Below, piece after piece: positions 39,558 to 47,499 of a stretch of DNA of 64,000 nt. Numbering within the stretch: the stretch's first letter is position 1; every line of letters begins with the position of its first letter. Made by a program: the position numbers and the translations under genes. The notes under the pieces were generated by a model. It was not told the DNA's origin, did no database searches, and saw nothing but the letters and a program-made list of their open reading frames with translations. Origin of the DNA: Wenzhouxiangella sp042310355 (GTDB lineage Bacteria; Pseudomonadota; Gammaproteobacteria; Xanthomonadales; Wenzhouxiangellaceae); contig NZ_JBHJMR010000009.1 in NCBI RefSeq assembly GCF_042310355.1, positions 62,001 through 126,000 on the forward strand, given 5' to 3'.

Positions 39558-40409
39558 ATGCTGACATCCAACAACGACCGACACCCCACTCGCAGAGCCG
39601 TCTTCCCCGCGCTCTGGGCCTTGCTGCTGTGCATGGCGCCAAGCCTGTTCGCTCAGACGCCGCTGGCACAAGTCTTCATTTCGTCCGACATACAGACCCG
39701 GATCTACGAGGACGCTTCGCAAACGGTGGCCATCAATGCCAGCGACCACAGCACGTTCATCTGGAATGCTTCGGGAACCAACAGCGCCGTTGGGGAGTTT
39801 CATGCCCCGCCGGCGACCGACCCGGTCGACATCGTCGGGTACAACCGCTTCCCTCGATGGTTCGCGATCGACATCTCGCTGGTCATCGACGGTGTGCTGG
39901 TCCGCCCCGGTGATGTCGTTCAGGTGAACGCTTCCCTGACGGATCCCGTGGTCGTTTTCGACGGCAGCGCCAATGCGCTTCCGGCCGGCGTCAACATCGA
40001 TGCCGTCACGATCGATCCGGCCACTGAAGACATCGTGCTTTCCTTCGACCGAAGCGTCGGTGGCAGTCCCCTGTTTCGCCGCGCCGACCTGGTTCGCTGG
40101 ACCGGATCGGTCTACGAGCTCTATTTCCAGGGAAGCATGTTGCCCGCTCGCGCCGACATCAACGGTGCCCATATTCTCGATTCGGGCAATATCCTCATGA
40201 CGTTCCAGAGCGGGATCATGGTGCCGGGAACCGGCGGGTCGTTCTATGTCCGCAACGACCAGGTGGTCGAATACGATCCGGATACCGAGCTGTTCAGCAT
40301 GACCGCGGTCGACCTCAACAGCCATCCGTCCTGGCGACGGGCCGGCTTCGACGCGCTTGCCGCCGTCGAGGCCGGCGACGGTCTCTTCGCCGACCGATTC
40401 GAGGATTGA
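39558..40409 (+). CDS. Exported protein with C-terminal FADRFED tail
   Basis: 283 residues from ATG 39558; a longer frame from 39516 overlaps the previous gene. The signal peptide follows a short charged start (cleaved near LFAQT). The mature domain is beta-rich, with repeated 'V.IDPATEDIVLSF' and 'LDSGNILMTFQSG' strands and SPLFRRADLVRW, resembling repeats of WD/propeller-like 'IVxxTGNxxLSF' secreted proteins. It ends DGLFADRFED, a tail recurring in Xanthomonadales exported proteins. Function unknown. Confidence 0.7.
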   Translation: MLTSNNDRHPTRRAVFPALWALLLCMAPSLFAQTPLAQVFISSDIQTRIYEDASQTVAINASDHSTFIWNASGTNSAVGEFHAPPATDPVDIVGYNRFPRWFAIDISLVIDGVLVRPGDVVQVNASLTDPVVVFDGSANALPAGVNIDAVTIDPATEDIVLSFDRSVGGSPLFRRADLVRWTGSVYELYFQGSMLPARADINGAHILDSGNILMTFQSGIMVPGTGGSFYVRNDQVVEYDPDTELFSMTAVDLNSHPSWRRAGFDALAAVEAGDGLFADRFED

Positions 40410-40418
40410 ACCACGCGG

Positions 40419-40441
40419 CCGGGAGCGGACAGCGCTCCCGG
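40419..40441 (+). terminator. Hairpin after the FADRFED protein gene
   Basis: A nine-base perfect stem, CCGGGAGCG (40419-40427) with CGCTCCCGG (40433-40441), and a GACAG loop, 10 bp after the stop. No T-run follows. Confidence 0.45.
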
Positions 40442-40496
40442 TCAGCGCCGGCCGGGGGCCGGCAGGCCGCCATTCACCTTTCCGCGCGGCGACCCG

Positions 40497-40502
40497 TATA
40501 AT
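40497..40502 (+). promoter_or_regulatory. -10 box (TATAAT) before the beta-lactamase-like gene
   Basis: A perfect TATAAT in CCCGTATAATCG, 31 bp before ATG 40534. No clear -35 box at the usual distance. Confidence 0.5.
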
Positions 40503-40533
40503 CGTCGGTCTTATCCGCCGAACCGTACCGCGC

Positions 40534-41745
40534 ATGCCCCGAATCCTGATTGCAATGCTGGCAATGGCGATGTCGCTGGCCAACGGCTCGAGCGTCGCCT
40601 CGACCGGGCCGACCTTCGCCGAAATCGACAGCCAGTTCCGCATCCTGCTCGAAGCCCAGCGGGTGCCAGGCGCGGCCTGGGCGGTAGTGCGTGACGGGCG
40701 CATTGTCCATGCCGCCGGCCACGGCGTGCGCTCGCTCGACGATCAGCGCCGGGTCACGCCCGAGACCGTCTTTCGCACCGCCTCGGTGTCGAAGACCTTC
40801 GCCGCGCAGCTGACCGGCCAGCTCGTGGCCGAGGGCGCGCTGGGCTGGAACGACCCGATCCAGCGCTTCGTGCCGAAGTTCACCCTCGCCCGTCCGGAGC
40901 ACGCGCGGCAACTGACCATTGAGCACCTGCTCGGCCAGTCCGCCGGCATCGTCCCCAATGCCTACGACAACATGCTCGACGCCGGGCGGAGCCTCGAGCA
41001 GATCCTGCCGAAGTTCGGCGAGGTTATGCCCGTATGCCAGCCCGGACAGTGCTACACCTACCAGAACGTGCTGTTCTCACTGGTCGAGCCGGCCATCGAG
41101 GCCAGCGCCGGACGACCCTACGCCGAATTGCTACGCGAGCGGCTGTTCGAACCACTCGACATGCGCCAGGCCTCGGTCGGCCTGGTCGGCTTCGATACCA
41201 GCGGCAACCGCGCCTCGCCGCACGTGAGGATCACGCGCAAGCGCTGGGTGCCGGTGGGCGTCAACGAGAACTACTACCGCGTCGCGCCCGCGGCCGGGGT
41301 CAACGCCAGCGCCCTGGACCTGGGCAAGTGGCTGGTTGCCCACATGGGGAACCGCCCGGACGTGATTCGCCCCGAGCTGGTGCGCGAGCTGACGCGCAAG
41401 CGCGTTCGCACCACGCGCGAACTGCGCCGCAAGGGCTGGCGCGATCTCCTGTCGGATGCTCATTACGGGCTGGGTTGGCGCGTCTACACCATCGACGGCC
41501 ACGACCTGGTCACCCACAGCGGCTGGGTGCGGGGCTTCGTCGCCCAGATCGCCTACTCACCCGACCACGACACCGGCCTGGCGCTGCTGCTCAACGCCGA
41601 AAGCGGCGCGATCAACGACCTGTCGCTGCACTTCTGGCATCAGGTGATGGCCGAACCGCCGATGATCGCGCGGCGGCCCGCGCCGACCCCGAAAAGCGCC
41701 GAGGGCGGCACGAGCGAAGCGGCGATCGCTTCCGCGCCGAACTGA
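40534..41745 (+). CDS. Serine beta-lactamase / D-Ala-D-Ala carboxypeptidase family hydrolase
   Basis: 403 residues with a short signal sequence (MPRILIAMLAMAMSLANGSS). Active-site motifs of class C-type serine hydrolases are complete: SVSK (Ser84, Lys87), Y176-Q-N178, and HSG in VTHSGWVRG in place of KTG. It is exported. The family includes beta-lactamases, esterases and DD-peptidases; actual beta-lactam resistance is not shown. A Pro-rich tail ends the protein. It converges on the OsmC gene with 21 bp between stops. Confidence 0.88.
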   Translation: MPRILIAMLAMAMSLANGSSVASTGPTFAEIDSQFRILLEAQRVPGAAWAVVRDGRIVHAAGHGVRSLDDQRRVTPETVFRTASVSKTFAAQLTGQLVAEGALGWNDPIQRFVPKFTLARPEHARQLTIEHLLGQSAGIVPNAYDNMLDAGRSLEQILPKFGEVMPVCQPGQCYTYQNVLFSLVEPAIEASAGRPYAELLRERLFEPLDMRQASVGLVGFDTSGNRASPHVRITRKRWVPVGVNENYYRVAPAAGVNASALDLGKWLVAHMGNRPDVIRPELVRELTRKRVRTTRELRRKGWRDLLSDAHYGLGWRVYTIDGHDLVTHSGWVRGFVAQIAYSPDHDTGLALLLNAESGAINDLSLHFWHQVMAEPPMIARRPAPTPKSAEGGTSEAAIASAPN

Positions 41746-41766
41746 CCCGTTCGGCCCGTTCGGCAA

Positions 41767-42192
41767 TTACTTGAGGGTGGCGTTGAGAGAAATTTCCGCG
41801 CCGGCGAGTACTTTCGAAACCGGGCAGCCCTTCTTGGCGGCGTCGGCATGCTGCTGGAATTCATCCTCGCTGATGCCCGGAACGGTCGCTTCGCACACCA
41901 GCTCGATCCGCGTAATCGACGGACCGTCGTCACCCATTTCGAGGTGAACCTTCGCTTCGGTCGACACCGAATCGGGCGTGTGGCCGGACTCGGCCAGGAT
42001 GTTCGACAGCGCCATCGAGAAGCAGCCGGCGTGGGCGGCGGCAATCAGCTCTTCGGGGTTGCTGCCGGTGCCGGACTCGAAACGCGAACTGAACGAGTAC
42101 TGCCCTTCCCAGGCACCACTCCCGAAAGCCATGCTGCCCTTGCCGGACTTGAGATCGCCCTGCCATTGGGCATTCGCTTTTCTTACGGTCAT
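41767..42192 (-). CDS. OsmC/Ohr-family peroxiredoxin
   Basis: 141 residues from ATG 42192, preceded by AGGAG (the ATG at 42207 is in that site). Both catalytic cysteines are in context: AAHAGCFSMALSN and KKGCPVSKVL. Family landmarks include GSNPEELIAAAHAGC. It reduces organic hydroperoxides in the cytoplasm, using two thiols. It resembles the OsmC rather than the Ohr branch, but this is not certain. Confidence 0.92.
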   Translation of the reverse strand: MTVRKANAQWQGDLKSGKGSMAFGSGAWEGQYSFSSRFESGTGSNPEELIAAAHAGCFSMALSNILAESGHTPDSVSTEAKVHLEMGDDGPSITRIELVCEATVPGISEDEFQQHADAAKKGCPVSKVLAGAEISLNATLK

Positions 42193-42313
42193 TGTCTGGC
42201 TCCTCATTCATCGAAAGCGGAACTTCATTGTACGCGTGAGACGTTAACGAGGCGTTGCACAGCAGGATATCCCCAACCCATCGAACGCGCCGAATCGGCG
42301 TATCCTGACGAAC

Positions 42314-43183
42314 ATGGGAAAATCCACGCTACTGATCACCAACCCCGGCAGCCGCTCCGGGGGCGATGATATCGACCTGGCGGCAGAGCGCCTGGGCGAA
42401 CAGGGCGAGATCGAAGTCATCCGGCCCGGATCACCCGGCGACCTTCCCGCTGCCATCCGCGAACGCGGCCGCGACTTCGATCGAGTCGTTCTGGGCGGCG
42501 GCGACGGCACCGTCAACCTCGCCCTCGACGCCCTGATCGAAGTCGACAAGCCCTTCGGCCTGCTGCCGCTGGGGACCGCCAACGACCTGGCACGCTCGCT
42601 GGAGATCCCGCAGAGCCTCGAGCGCGCGGTCGACATCATCCTGGCCGGGCACCTGCGCCGGATCGATACCGCACGCGTCAACGATGTGAGCTTCATCAAC
42701 GCCATCGGGATTGGCCTGGGGCCGCAGGTCACGCGTGAGATGGACGCCGGGTCCAAGTCGCAGCTGGGCGTGCTGGCCTACCTCAAGGGCATCGTCCAGG
42801 CGCTGCAGCGTCAGTCCGTTTTTCGTGCCCGCATCCAGAGCGAGGACCGCTCACGTGAAGGCGAGTACGTGCAGATCACCATCGCCAACGGCATTCACTA
42901 CGGCGGCGGCATGACCGTCGCCGACGACGCCAAGCTCGACGACGGGCGGCTGGATGTGCTGCTGGTGCCCAAACAAAGCCACTTGAGCCTGCTGGGCAAT
43001 GCGCTTCGGTTCCGCACGGGCTTGACCCGCGCCGCCGATTCGCTGAGCCACTGGCGCTGCAGCGAGCTGAGCATCGAGACCGACAAGACCATGGACGTCA
43101 CCGCCGACGGCGAATTCCTGGCCGAAACCCCGGTCGAGTGCACCGTCGTTCCGGCCTGCCTGTCGATCTACGCGCCACGCTGA
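42314..43183 (+). CDS. Diacylglycerol-kinase-family lipid kinase (YegS-like)
   Basis: 289 residues. Motifs of the family: TNPGSRSGG near the N-terminus, VVLGGGDGTVNLALDAL (residues 58-74, nucleotide-binding GGDGT), and LPLGTANDLARSLEIP. The C-terminal beta domain contains NGIHYGGGMTVADDAKLDDGRLDV, as in YegS/DgkB. It phosphorylates diacylglycerol or a similar lipid with ATP at the membrane face. It is divergent from OsmC, with about 120 bp between the starts. Confidence 0.92.
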   Translation: MGKSTLLITNPGSRSGGDDIDLAAERLGEQGEIEVIRPGSPGDLPAAIRERGRDFDRVVLGGGDGTVNLALDALIEVDKPFGLLPLGTANDLARSLEIPQSLERAVDIILAGHLRRIDTARVNDVSFINAIGIGLGPQVTREMDAGSKSQLGVLAYLKGIVQALQRQSVFRARIQSEDRSREGEYVQITIANGIHYGGGMTVADDAKLDDGRLDVLLVPKQSHLSLLGNALRFRTGLTRAADSLSHWRCSELSIETDKTMDVTADGEFLAETPVECTVVPACLSIYAPR

Positions 43184-43209
43184 ACCCCGAACGCGGTCGC
43201 GCCGCCCGA

Positions 43210-43812
43210 TCACCGCCCGACCTCGGGCGCGTGACAATAGGGCGAATAGGCGTAGTACTTGGGTCGATCGTCGAGCCTGACGTGCAGCCAGGCCACACCG
43301 CCACCGGCGGTACTGAGCCAGACCGGGTACTCGCCAAGGCGTTCGCTCATCGCCACCGAAACCTCCCGCCAGAGTTCGCGCTGCTGCTCGCGGGGTGCGC
43401 CCCGCAAGAAAGCTGCGAAATGAACGTACACGCCCTCGTCGGCGCGGGGACAGGGCACGACCATGATCGCGTCACCGCCAAGGTTGTGAAAACGGACCAC
43501 GTCCCGATCGGTGCGGAAATACCCAGCAAAGGGCACCGGATCGGCCCGACCGTCGAGCGAAGCGTCCGCCACGACCACGCACTCGAACATCGAATCCAGG
43601 CGCGAGGCCGTCATCGCCGGCGTTTCAAATCGAAAGGCGACGAATGGCTGCCGCGCGAGCGCCCGTCCGAGGCAGTCGCCCAGCGCCGGATCGCTGCGCC
43701 ACCCGGCCAGCACACGGCGCCAGCTCAGCGGCCCGCCGGCATCCGACACCGAAAACCGGACGGTCCGATCGCCCAGCGATTCCGAATCCACTTCGTAGCA
43801 TTGCCGGGCCAT
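43210..43812 (-). CDS. DUF6940-like protein
   Basis: 200 residues from ATG 43812; longer frames enter the divergent gene. The sequence has the family pattern PLSWRRVLAGWRSDPALGDC and FETPAM near the middle, then FRTDRDVVRFHNLGGDAIMVVPCPR. The tail ends YYAYSPYCHAPEVGR. The function is unknown. There is no signal peptide or membrane helix. It is convergent with the lipid kinase gene, with 26 bp between stops, and divergent from the helical protein at 43904. Confidence 0.65.
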   Translation of the reverse strand: MARQCYEVDSESLGDRTVRFSVSDAGGPLSWRRVLAGWRSDPALGDCLGRALARQPFVAFRFETPAMTASRLDSMFECVVVADASLDGRADPVPFAGYFRTDRDVVRFHNLGGDAIMVVPCPRADEGVYVHFAAFLRGAPREQQRELWREVSVAMSERLGEYPVWLSTAGGGVAWLHVRLDDRPKYYAYSPYCHAPEVGR

Positions 43813-43903
43813 GCGTCCATGATAGGCCCGCCCTGCCAGCCCGTGCGAACGGGTAGACTGCCAACATCCACCATCACTCCGGGCGAAACGGGAGTCGAAT
43901 GCC

Positions 43904-44338
43904 ATGAACAACCGGACCGTCTACTCCGATGAACAGGCCGCACTGATCGAAGCGCACCAGCACGCCTGCGCCCTCGCACAGCGCTACGGGCACGCCTGCG
44001 AGGAGCTGCTCGAAGATGGCGAGCTGAAAGATCGTCTCGAGAACCGGCGCGCCGAGCTGAACGAACTCTCCGATGCGCTCGAGTCGCGTATTCGCGACCA
44101 GGACCTGATGCCCCACGACGTCAACGTCGACCGCGAAGACCTGGCCCGCCTGGCCGATCGCTTCCGCGAGTGGCTCGACCACGAACGCCACGCCCACCTG
44201 CAACGGGCCCTGGCCGACCGCGAGGCCGAACTGATCGAAAGGCTCGAAGCCCTGCGGGATGCAGGCATGGATGACGGCCTGATCCGGGAATCCAATGCAG
44301 CCGGACGGCGGATGATGGCGGCACTGGAAGGAAGCTGA
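43904..44338 (+). CDS. Small helical hypothetical protein
   Basis: 144 residues of almost entirely helical, charged sequence (Glu/Arg/Leu-rich), consistent with a coiled coil at about 40-130. Repeated LADR/LxERLE elements are visible. The gene starts 91 bp from the divergent DUF6940-like start, and GGGAG lies 8-12 bases upstream. No family is recognised; the size and composition suggest a scaffold or a structural DNA/membrane-associated protein, without direct evidence. Confidence 0.55.
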   Translation: MNNRTVYSDEQAALIEAHQHACALAQRYGHACEELLEDGELKDRLENRRAELNELSDALESRIRDQDLMPHDVNVDREDLARLADRFREWLDHERHAHLQRALADREAELIERLEALRDAGMDDGLIRESNAAGRRMMAALEGS

Positions 44339-44344
44339 TTCCGA

Positions 44345-44749
44345 TCAGCGGGATGCCTCGAACACTGCCCGCCGGGTACCAGCTACCGCAGCCCAGGCAA
44401 GCGCGATCCACCCGGCCATATGGCACATGCCGCCCAGCGGTGTGACCGGCCCCAGCCAGTCGAGGCCCAGCAGCATGCGCGCGTAGATGCTGAAACTAAA
44501 CAGCAGCGTGCCGGCGACGAACAGCCATGAAGACAGGCCCAACCGGAAAGCCACTGCCTTCGCGTCCACCAGCGAGCCCGCCAAGCCAGTCACCACGATC
44601 ATCACCGCGCCGAACTCGTGGTAGCGCACGGCCGTCATGACCGAGCGCATGGCCTCGGCATCCAGGCCGCCGACCGGCCCGTGCCCCGTAGCGGCCCCGG
44701 CGACCACGGCCAGCAGCCCGAGCCCTGCACCGACGAGAACGGATTGCAT
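44345..44749 (-). CDS. DUF423-family small membrane protein
   Basis: 134 residues from ATG 44749 behind GGAG; a longer frame reaches into the next promoter. Four hydrophobic helices, with the family landmarks GAGLGLLAVVAGAATGHG near the N-terminus (usually GAFGAHG), AVRYHEFGAVMIV, and GPVTPLGGMCHMAGWIALAW. Function unknown; it is conserved across proteobacteria. Confidence 0.85.
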   Translation of the reverse strand: MQSVLVGAGLGLLAVVAGAATGHGPVGGLDAEAMRSVMTAVRYHEFGAVMIVVTGLAGSLVDAKAVAFRLGLSSWLFVAGTLLFSFSIYARMLLGLDWLGPVTPLGGMCHMAGWIALAWAAVAGTRRAVFEASR

Positions 44750-44857
44750 CGAATCATCTCCAGCGAAGGTTCGGCCCCGATTATGGACCAGGCCAGTGGG
44801 TCGTGGACGATGCCGCCGACGCAACTTCGGATTCTCGGGTTCTGAGAATTCCTGCTG

Positions 44858-44863
44858 CATAAT
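44858..44863 (+). promoter_or_regulatory. -10-like box (CATAAT) abutting the AddB-like start
   Basis: CATAAT at 44858-44863 is only 9 bp before ATG 44872, so the transcript would begin within a few bases of the start codon (leaderless). No clear -35 box. Confidence 0.35.
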
Positions 44864-44871
44864 GCGGCCTC

Positions 44872-47499
44872 ATGAACGGCGTGCAGACCCCCAACGAAAC
44901 CATCCTGACCCCCACCGCACGGCTGGCCCGCGCGGAGAAGCACCGCCAGGCGCTGGCGCACAAGGCCGATGGCGAAAAAGCCTGGCGCTCGCCGGAAGTC
45001 CTGGCCTTCTCCAGCTGGATCGGCCGCTTGCGCGACGACTGGTTCCTGACGGCCGAGTCGCCGCGGGTGCCGGTGTCGGCCTCCCAGGCGCTGGTGCTGT
45101 GGCAGTCAGTGATCGACCGCGACGTGTTCATCGGCGAGCCGCGCGTGGCCGAGATGGCCGCGGCGAGCTGGCGGCTGCTGCACGAGTACCGCATCGAGGC
45201 ACCGACGCGCTGGTCGGACATCATCCTGAGCGAGGACAGCCGCCACTTTCGCGACTGGGCGGAACGCTTCCTGGAACTGTGCGACAGCCGCGAACTGATC
45301 GATGAGTGGCGCTTCGCCGGCCGGCTGCCCGAGCTGATCGCCGCCGGCGATATCGCGCTGCCCGAAGCCATCCGACTGTCGGGTTTCGAGCTGGCCATGA
45401 CGCCGCTGCAGCGCGCCATCATCGACGCGGCCGAGGCGGCCGGTACGCGGATCGAACGCGACGAGCCGCCCGAGGCTACCGGGCCGATCCGGTCGGTCAC
45501 CGCGCATACCGAGGACACCGATGAACTGCTCGCCGCGGCGCGCTGGGCGCGCGAGCGACTGGCCGGCGACATCGACCAGAACATCGCCATCGTCGTCCCA
45601 GGCCTGCGCGAACGTCTCGGCGCGGTCGAGCGGATTTTCCGGCAGGTGTTCGATCCCGGCGGTTTCGCGCTGGCGGCCCACCGCGACGAGCCCTGGCACG
45701 TTTCACTCGGTCCCGCGCTGTCGCGCTGGCCGCTGGTGGCCGACGCGCTGGGCCTGCTCCGGCTCGATCCGCACCGTATCAGCCAGCCCGAGGCGGCCAC
45801 GCTGCTGCGCTCACCCTTTCTCGCCGACTGGCCTGAGGAAGCGCGCTCGAGAGCCCATGCGCTTTCGCGCCTGATTCGCCATCGCCCGCACTGGCTGCAC
45901 GCCGGGCAGCTGGCCTGGCAGTCGGGCGAGGCGGGCGCGAAGGAGCTGTCCACGCGGATTGCAGGGTGGGAGATGCTGCGGCGTGAACACCGCGATACCG
46001 CCCTGCCCTCGCAGTGGGTGGCGCGCTTCCAGAAGGAACTGGCGGCCATCGGCTTCGGTCGCGGTCGCGGGCTCGACAGCCGCGAATTCCAGGTGCTGCA
46101 GCGCTTCCACGATCTGCTCGAGGATTTCAGCGCGCTCGACCTGGTCGTCGAGCGCCCCGTCTCGCGCCCGGAGGCGGTGCGCCGACTCAACGAACGCGCG
46201 GCCGCGGCGACCTTCCGCGAACGCAACCCCGGCGCGCCGGTCGAGATCCTGGGCGTGGAGGAAGCGCTGGGATCGCGCTTCGACGCGGTCTGGATCACCG
46301 GCCTGGACCACCAGGCCTGGCCGTCGCCGACGCGGCGCGACCCCTTCATCCCGGCCGGCCTTCAGACCCAAATTCCGGCGGCCAGCGCCGAGGGTGCCCT
46401 GGGTCGTGCGCGCGACGAACTCGACGGCCTGCTGCGCGCCGCCTCACGCGTGGTCGGCAGCTTCAGCCGCGGCAGCGACGACGAGCAGCGCCACCTCACG
46501 CCGCTGCTGCAGGGCTGCACGGTCGAGGAAGCCGCTTCTGGCGAGGCGATCGTCCCGGCCGATATCGAGACCCTGCCCGACGACACCGTGGCACCGGCCC
46601 ACCCCGGCGGCGAATTGCGCGGCGGCACATCGGTGCTGCAGCGCCAGTCGGATTGCCCCTTCCGTTCCTTCGCCGAAACCCGCCTGGGCGCCGGCGATCT
46701 GACCCCGCCGCGCCCCGGGCTGGATGCACGCGACCGCGGCAGCCTGATCCACAAGGCGCTGGAGCATTTCTGGCGGGGGCTGGACGGCCTGGCCGCGCTC
46801 GAAGCCCTCGACGAGAACGCGCTGGCCGAACGCATCGCCACCGCCCGCGACACCGCGATGGAGGAATTCGCACGTCGCAGCCCGACGGCGCTGAGCAAAG
46901 CCGGCCTGGCCATCGAGGCGCAGTGCCTGGACCGTTCGCTCGAGCGCTGGCTGGCGATCGAACGCCAGCGCGAGGGGTTCACCGTCCAGGCGCTGGAAAC
47001 AACGATCGAGCTCGGGTTCGGCGGCCTGAAGCTCACCGGCAAGATCGACCGCGTCGACGAGATGGATGGCGGCGGTTCGGTCGTGATCGACTACAAGACC
47101 GGCGCCAGCGGCAAGAGCGGCTGGGCGCCGGAGGCGCGCCTGGCCGACGTGCAGCTACCCGCCTACGCCGCCAGCCTTCAGCCGCGCCCCGCGGCCATCG
47201 CCTTCGCGCGTCTGCGGCCCGACAGCTTGGGTTTCGACGGCCTGGCCGAGGTCGATGCCGGCATGCCCGGCGTTTCGGTCATCGGCGAGATCAAGGGCAA
47301 CTCCCGCTTCAAGGGGGCGGCGTCCTGGCCGTCGCTGGTCGACGACTGGCGCGATCTGCTCGGATTCCTGGCCGCCGACTTCCAGGCCGGCCGGGCCGAA
47401 GTTCACCCGCGCGATGCGCAGGTCTGCCGGTACTGCCACCTGCACGCGCTTTGCCGCATCAACGAGCGCGTGGTCCTGCCGGAGGCCGATCATGAGTGA
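44872..47499 (+). CDS. AddB-like PD-(D/E)XK nuclease (probable DNA repair protein, TIGR03623-like)
   Basis: 875 residues. The N-terminal half is a helicase-like but inactive region of the AddB/RecC type. The C-terminal nuclease domain shows LTGKIDRVDEMDGGG and VVIDYKTGASG (the PD-(D/E)XK core Asp, Asp and Lys). An iron-sulfur cluster is suggested by C in QSDCPFRSFAE and CRYCHLHALC near the C-terminus, the AddB-type C...CxxCxxxxxC pattern. It overlaps the UvrD-type helicase gene by 8 bp, so the two act together in DNA end-processing for recombination. The family is close to, but distinct from, true AddB. Confidence 0.9.
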   Translation: MNGVQTPNETILTPTARLARAEKHRQALAHKADGEKAWRSPEVLAFSSWIGRLRDDWFLTAESPRVPVSASQALVLWQSVIDRDVFIGEPRVAEMAAASWRLLHEYRIEAPTRWSDIILSEDSRHFRDWAERFLELCDSRELIDEWRFAGRLPELIAAGDIALPEAIRLSGFELAMTPLQRAIIDAAEAAGTRIERDEPPEATGPIRSVTAHTEDTDELLAAARWARERLAGDIDQNIAIVVPGLRERLGAVERIFRQVFDPGGFALAAHRDEPWHVSLGPALSRWPLVADALGLLRLDPHRISQPEAATLLRSPFLADWPEEARSRAHALSRLIRHRPHWLHAGQLAWQSGEAGAKELSTRIAGWEMLRREHRDTALPSQWVARFQKELAAIGFGRGRGLDSREFQVLQRFHDLLEDFSALDLVVERPVSRPEAVRRLNERAAAATFRERNPGAPVEILGVEEALGSRFDAVWITGLDHQAWPSPTRRDPFIPAGLQTQIPAASAEGALGRARDELDGLLRAASRVVGSFSRGSDDEQRHLTPLLQGCTVEEAASGEAIVPADIETLPDDTVAPAHPGGELRGGTSVLQRQSDCPFRSFAETRLGAGDLTPPRPGLDARDRGSLIHKALEHFWRGLDGLAALEALDENALAERIATARDTAMEEFARRSPTALSKAGLAIEAQCLDRSLERWLAIERQREGFTVQALETTIELGFGGLKLTGKIDRVDEMDGGGSVVIDYKTGASGKSGWAPEARLADVQLPAYAASLQPRPAAIAFARLRPDSLGFDGLAEVDAGMPGVSVIGEIKGNSRFKGAASWPSLVDDWRDLLGFLAADFQAGRAEVHPRDAQVCRYCHLHALCRINERVVLPEADHE

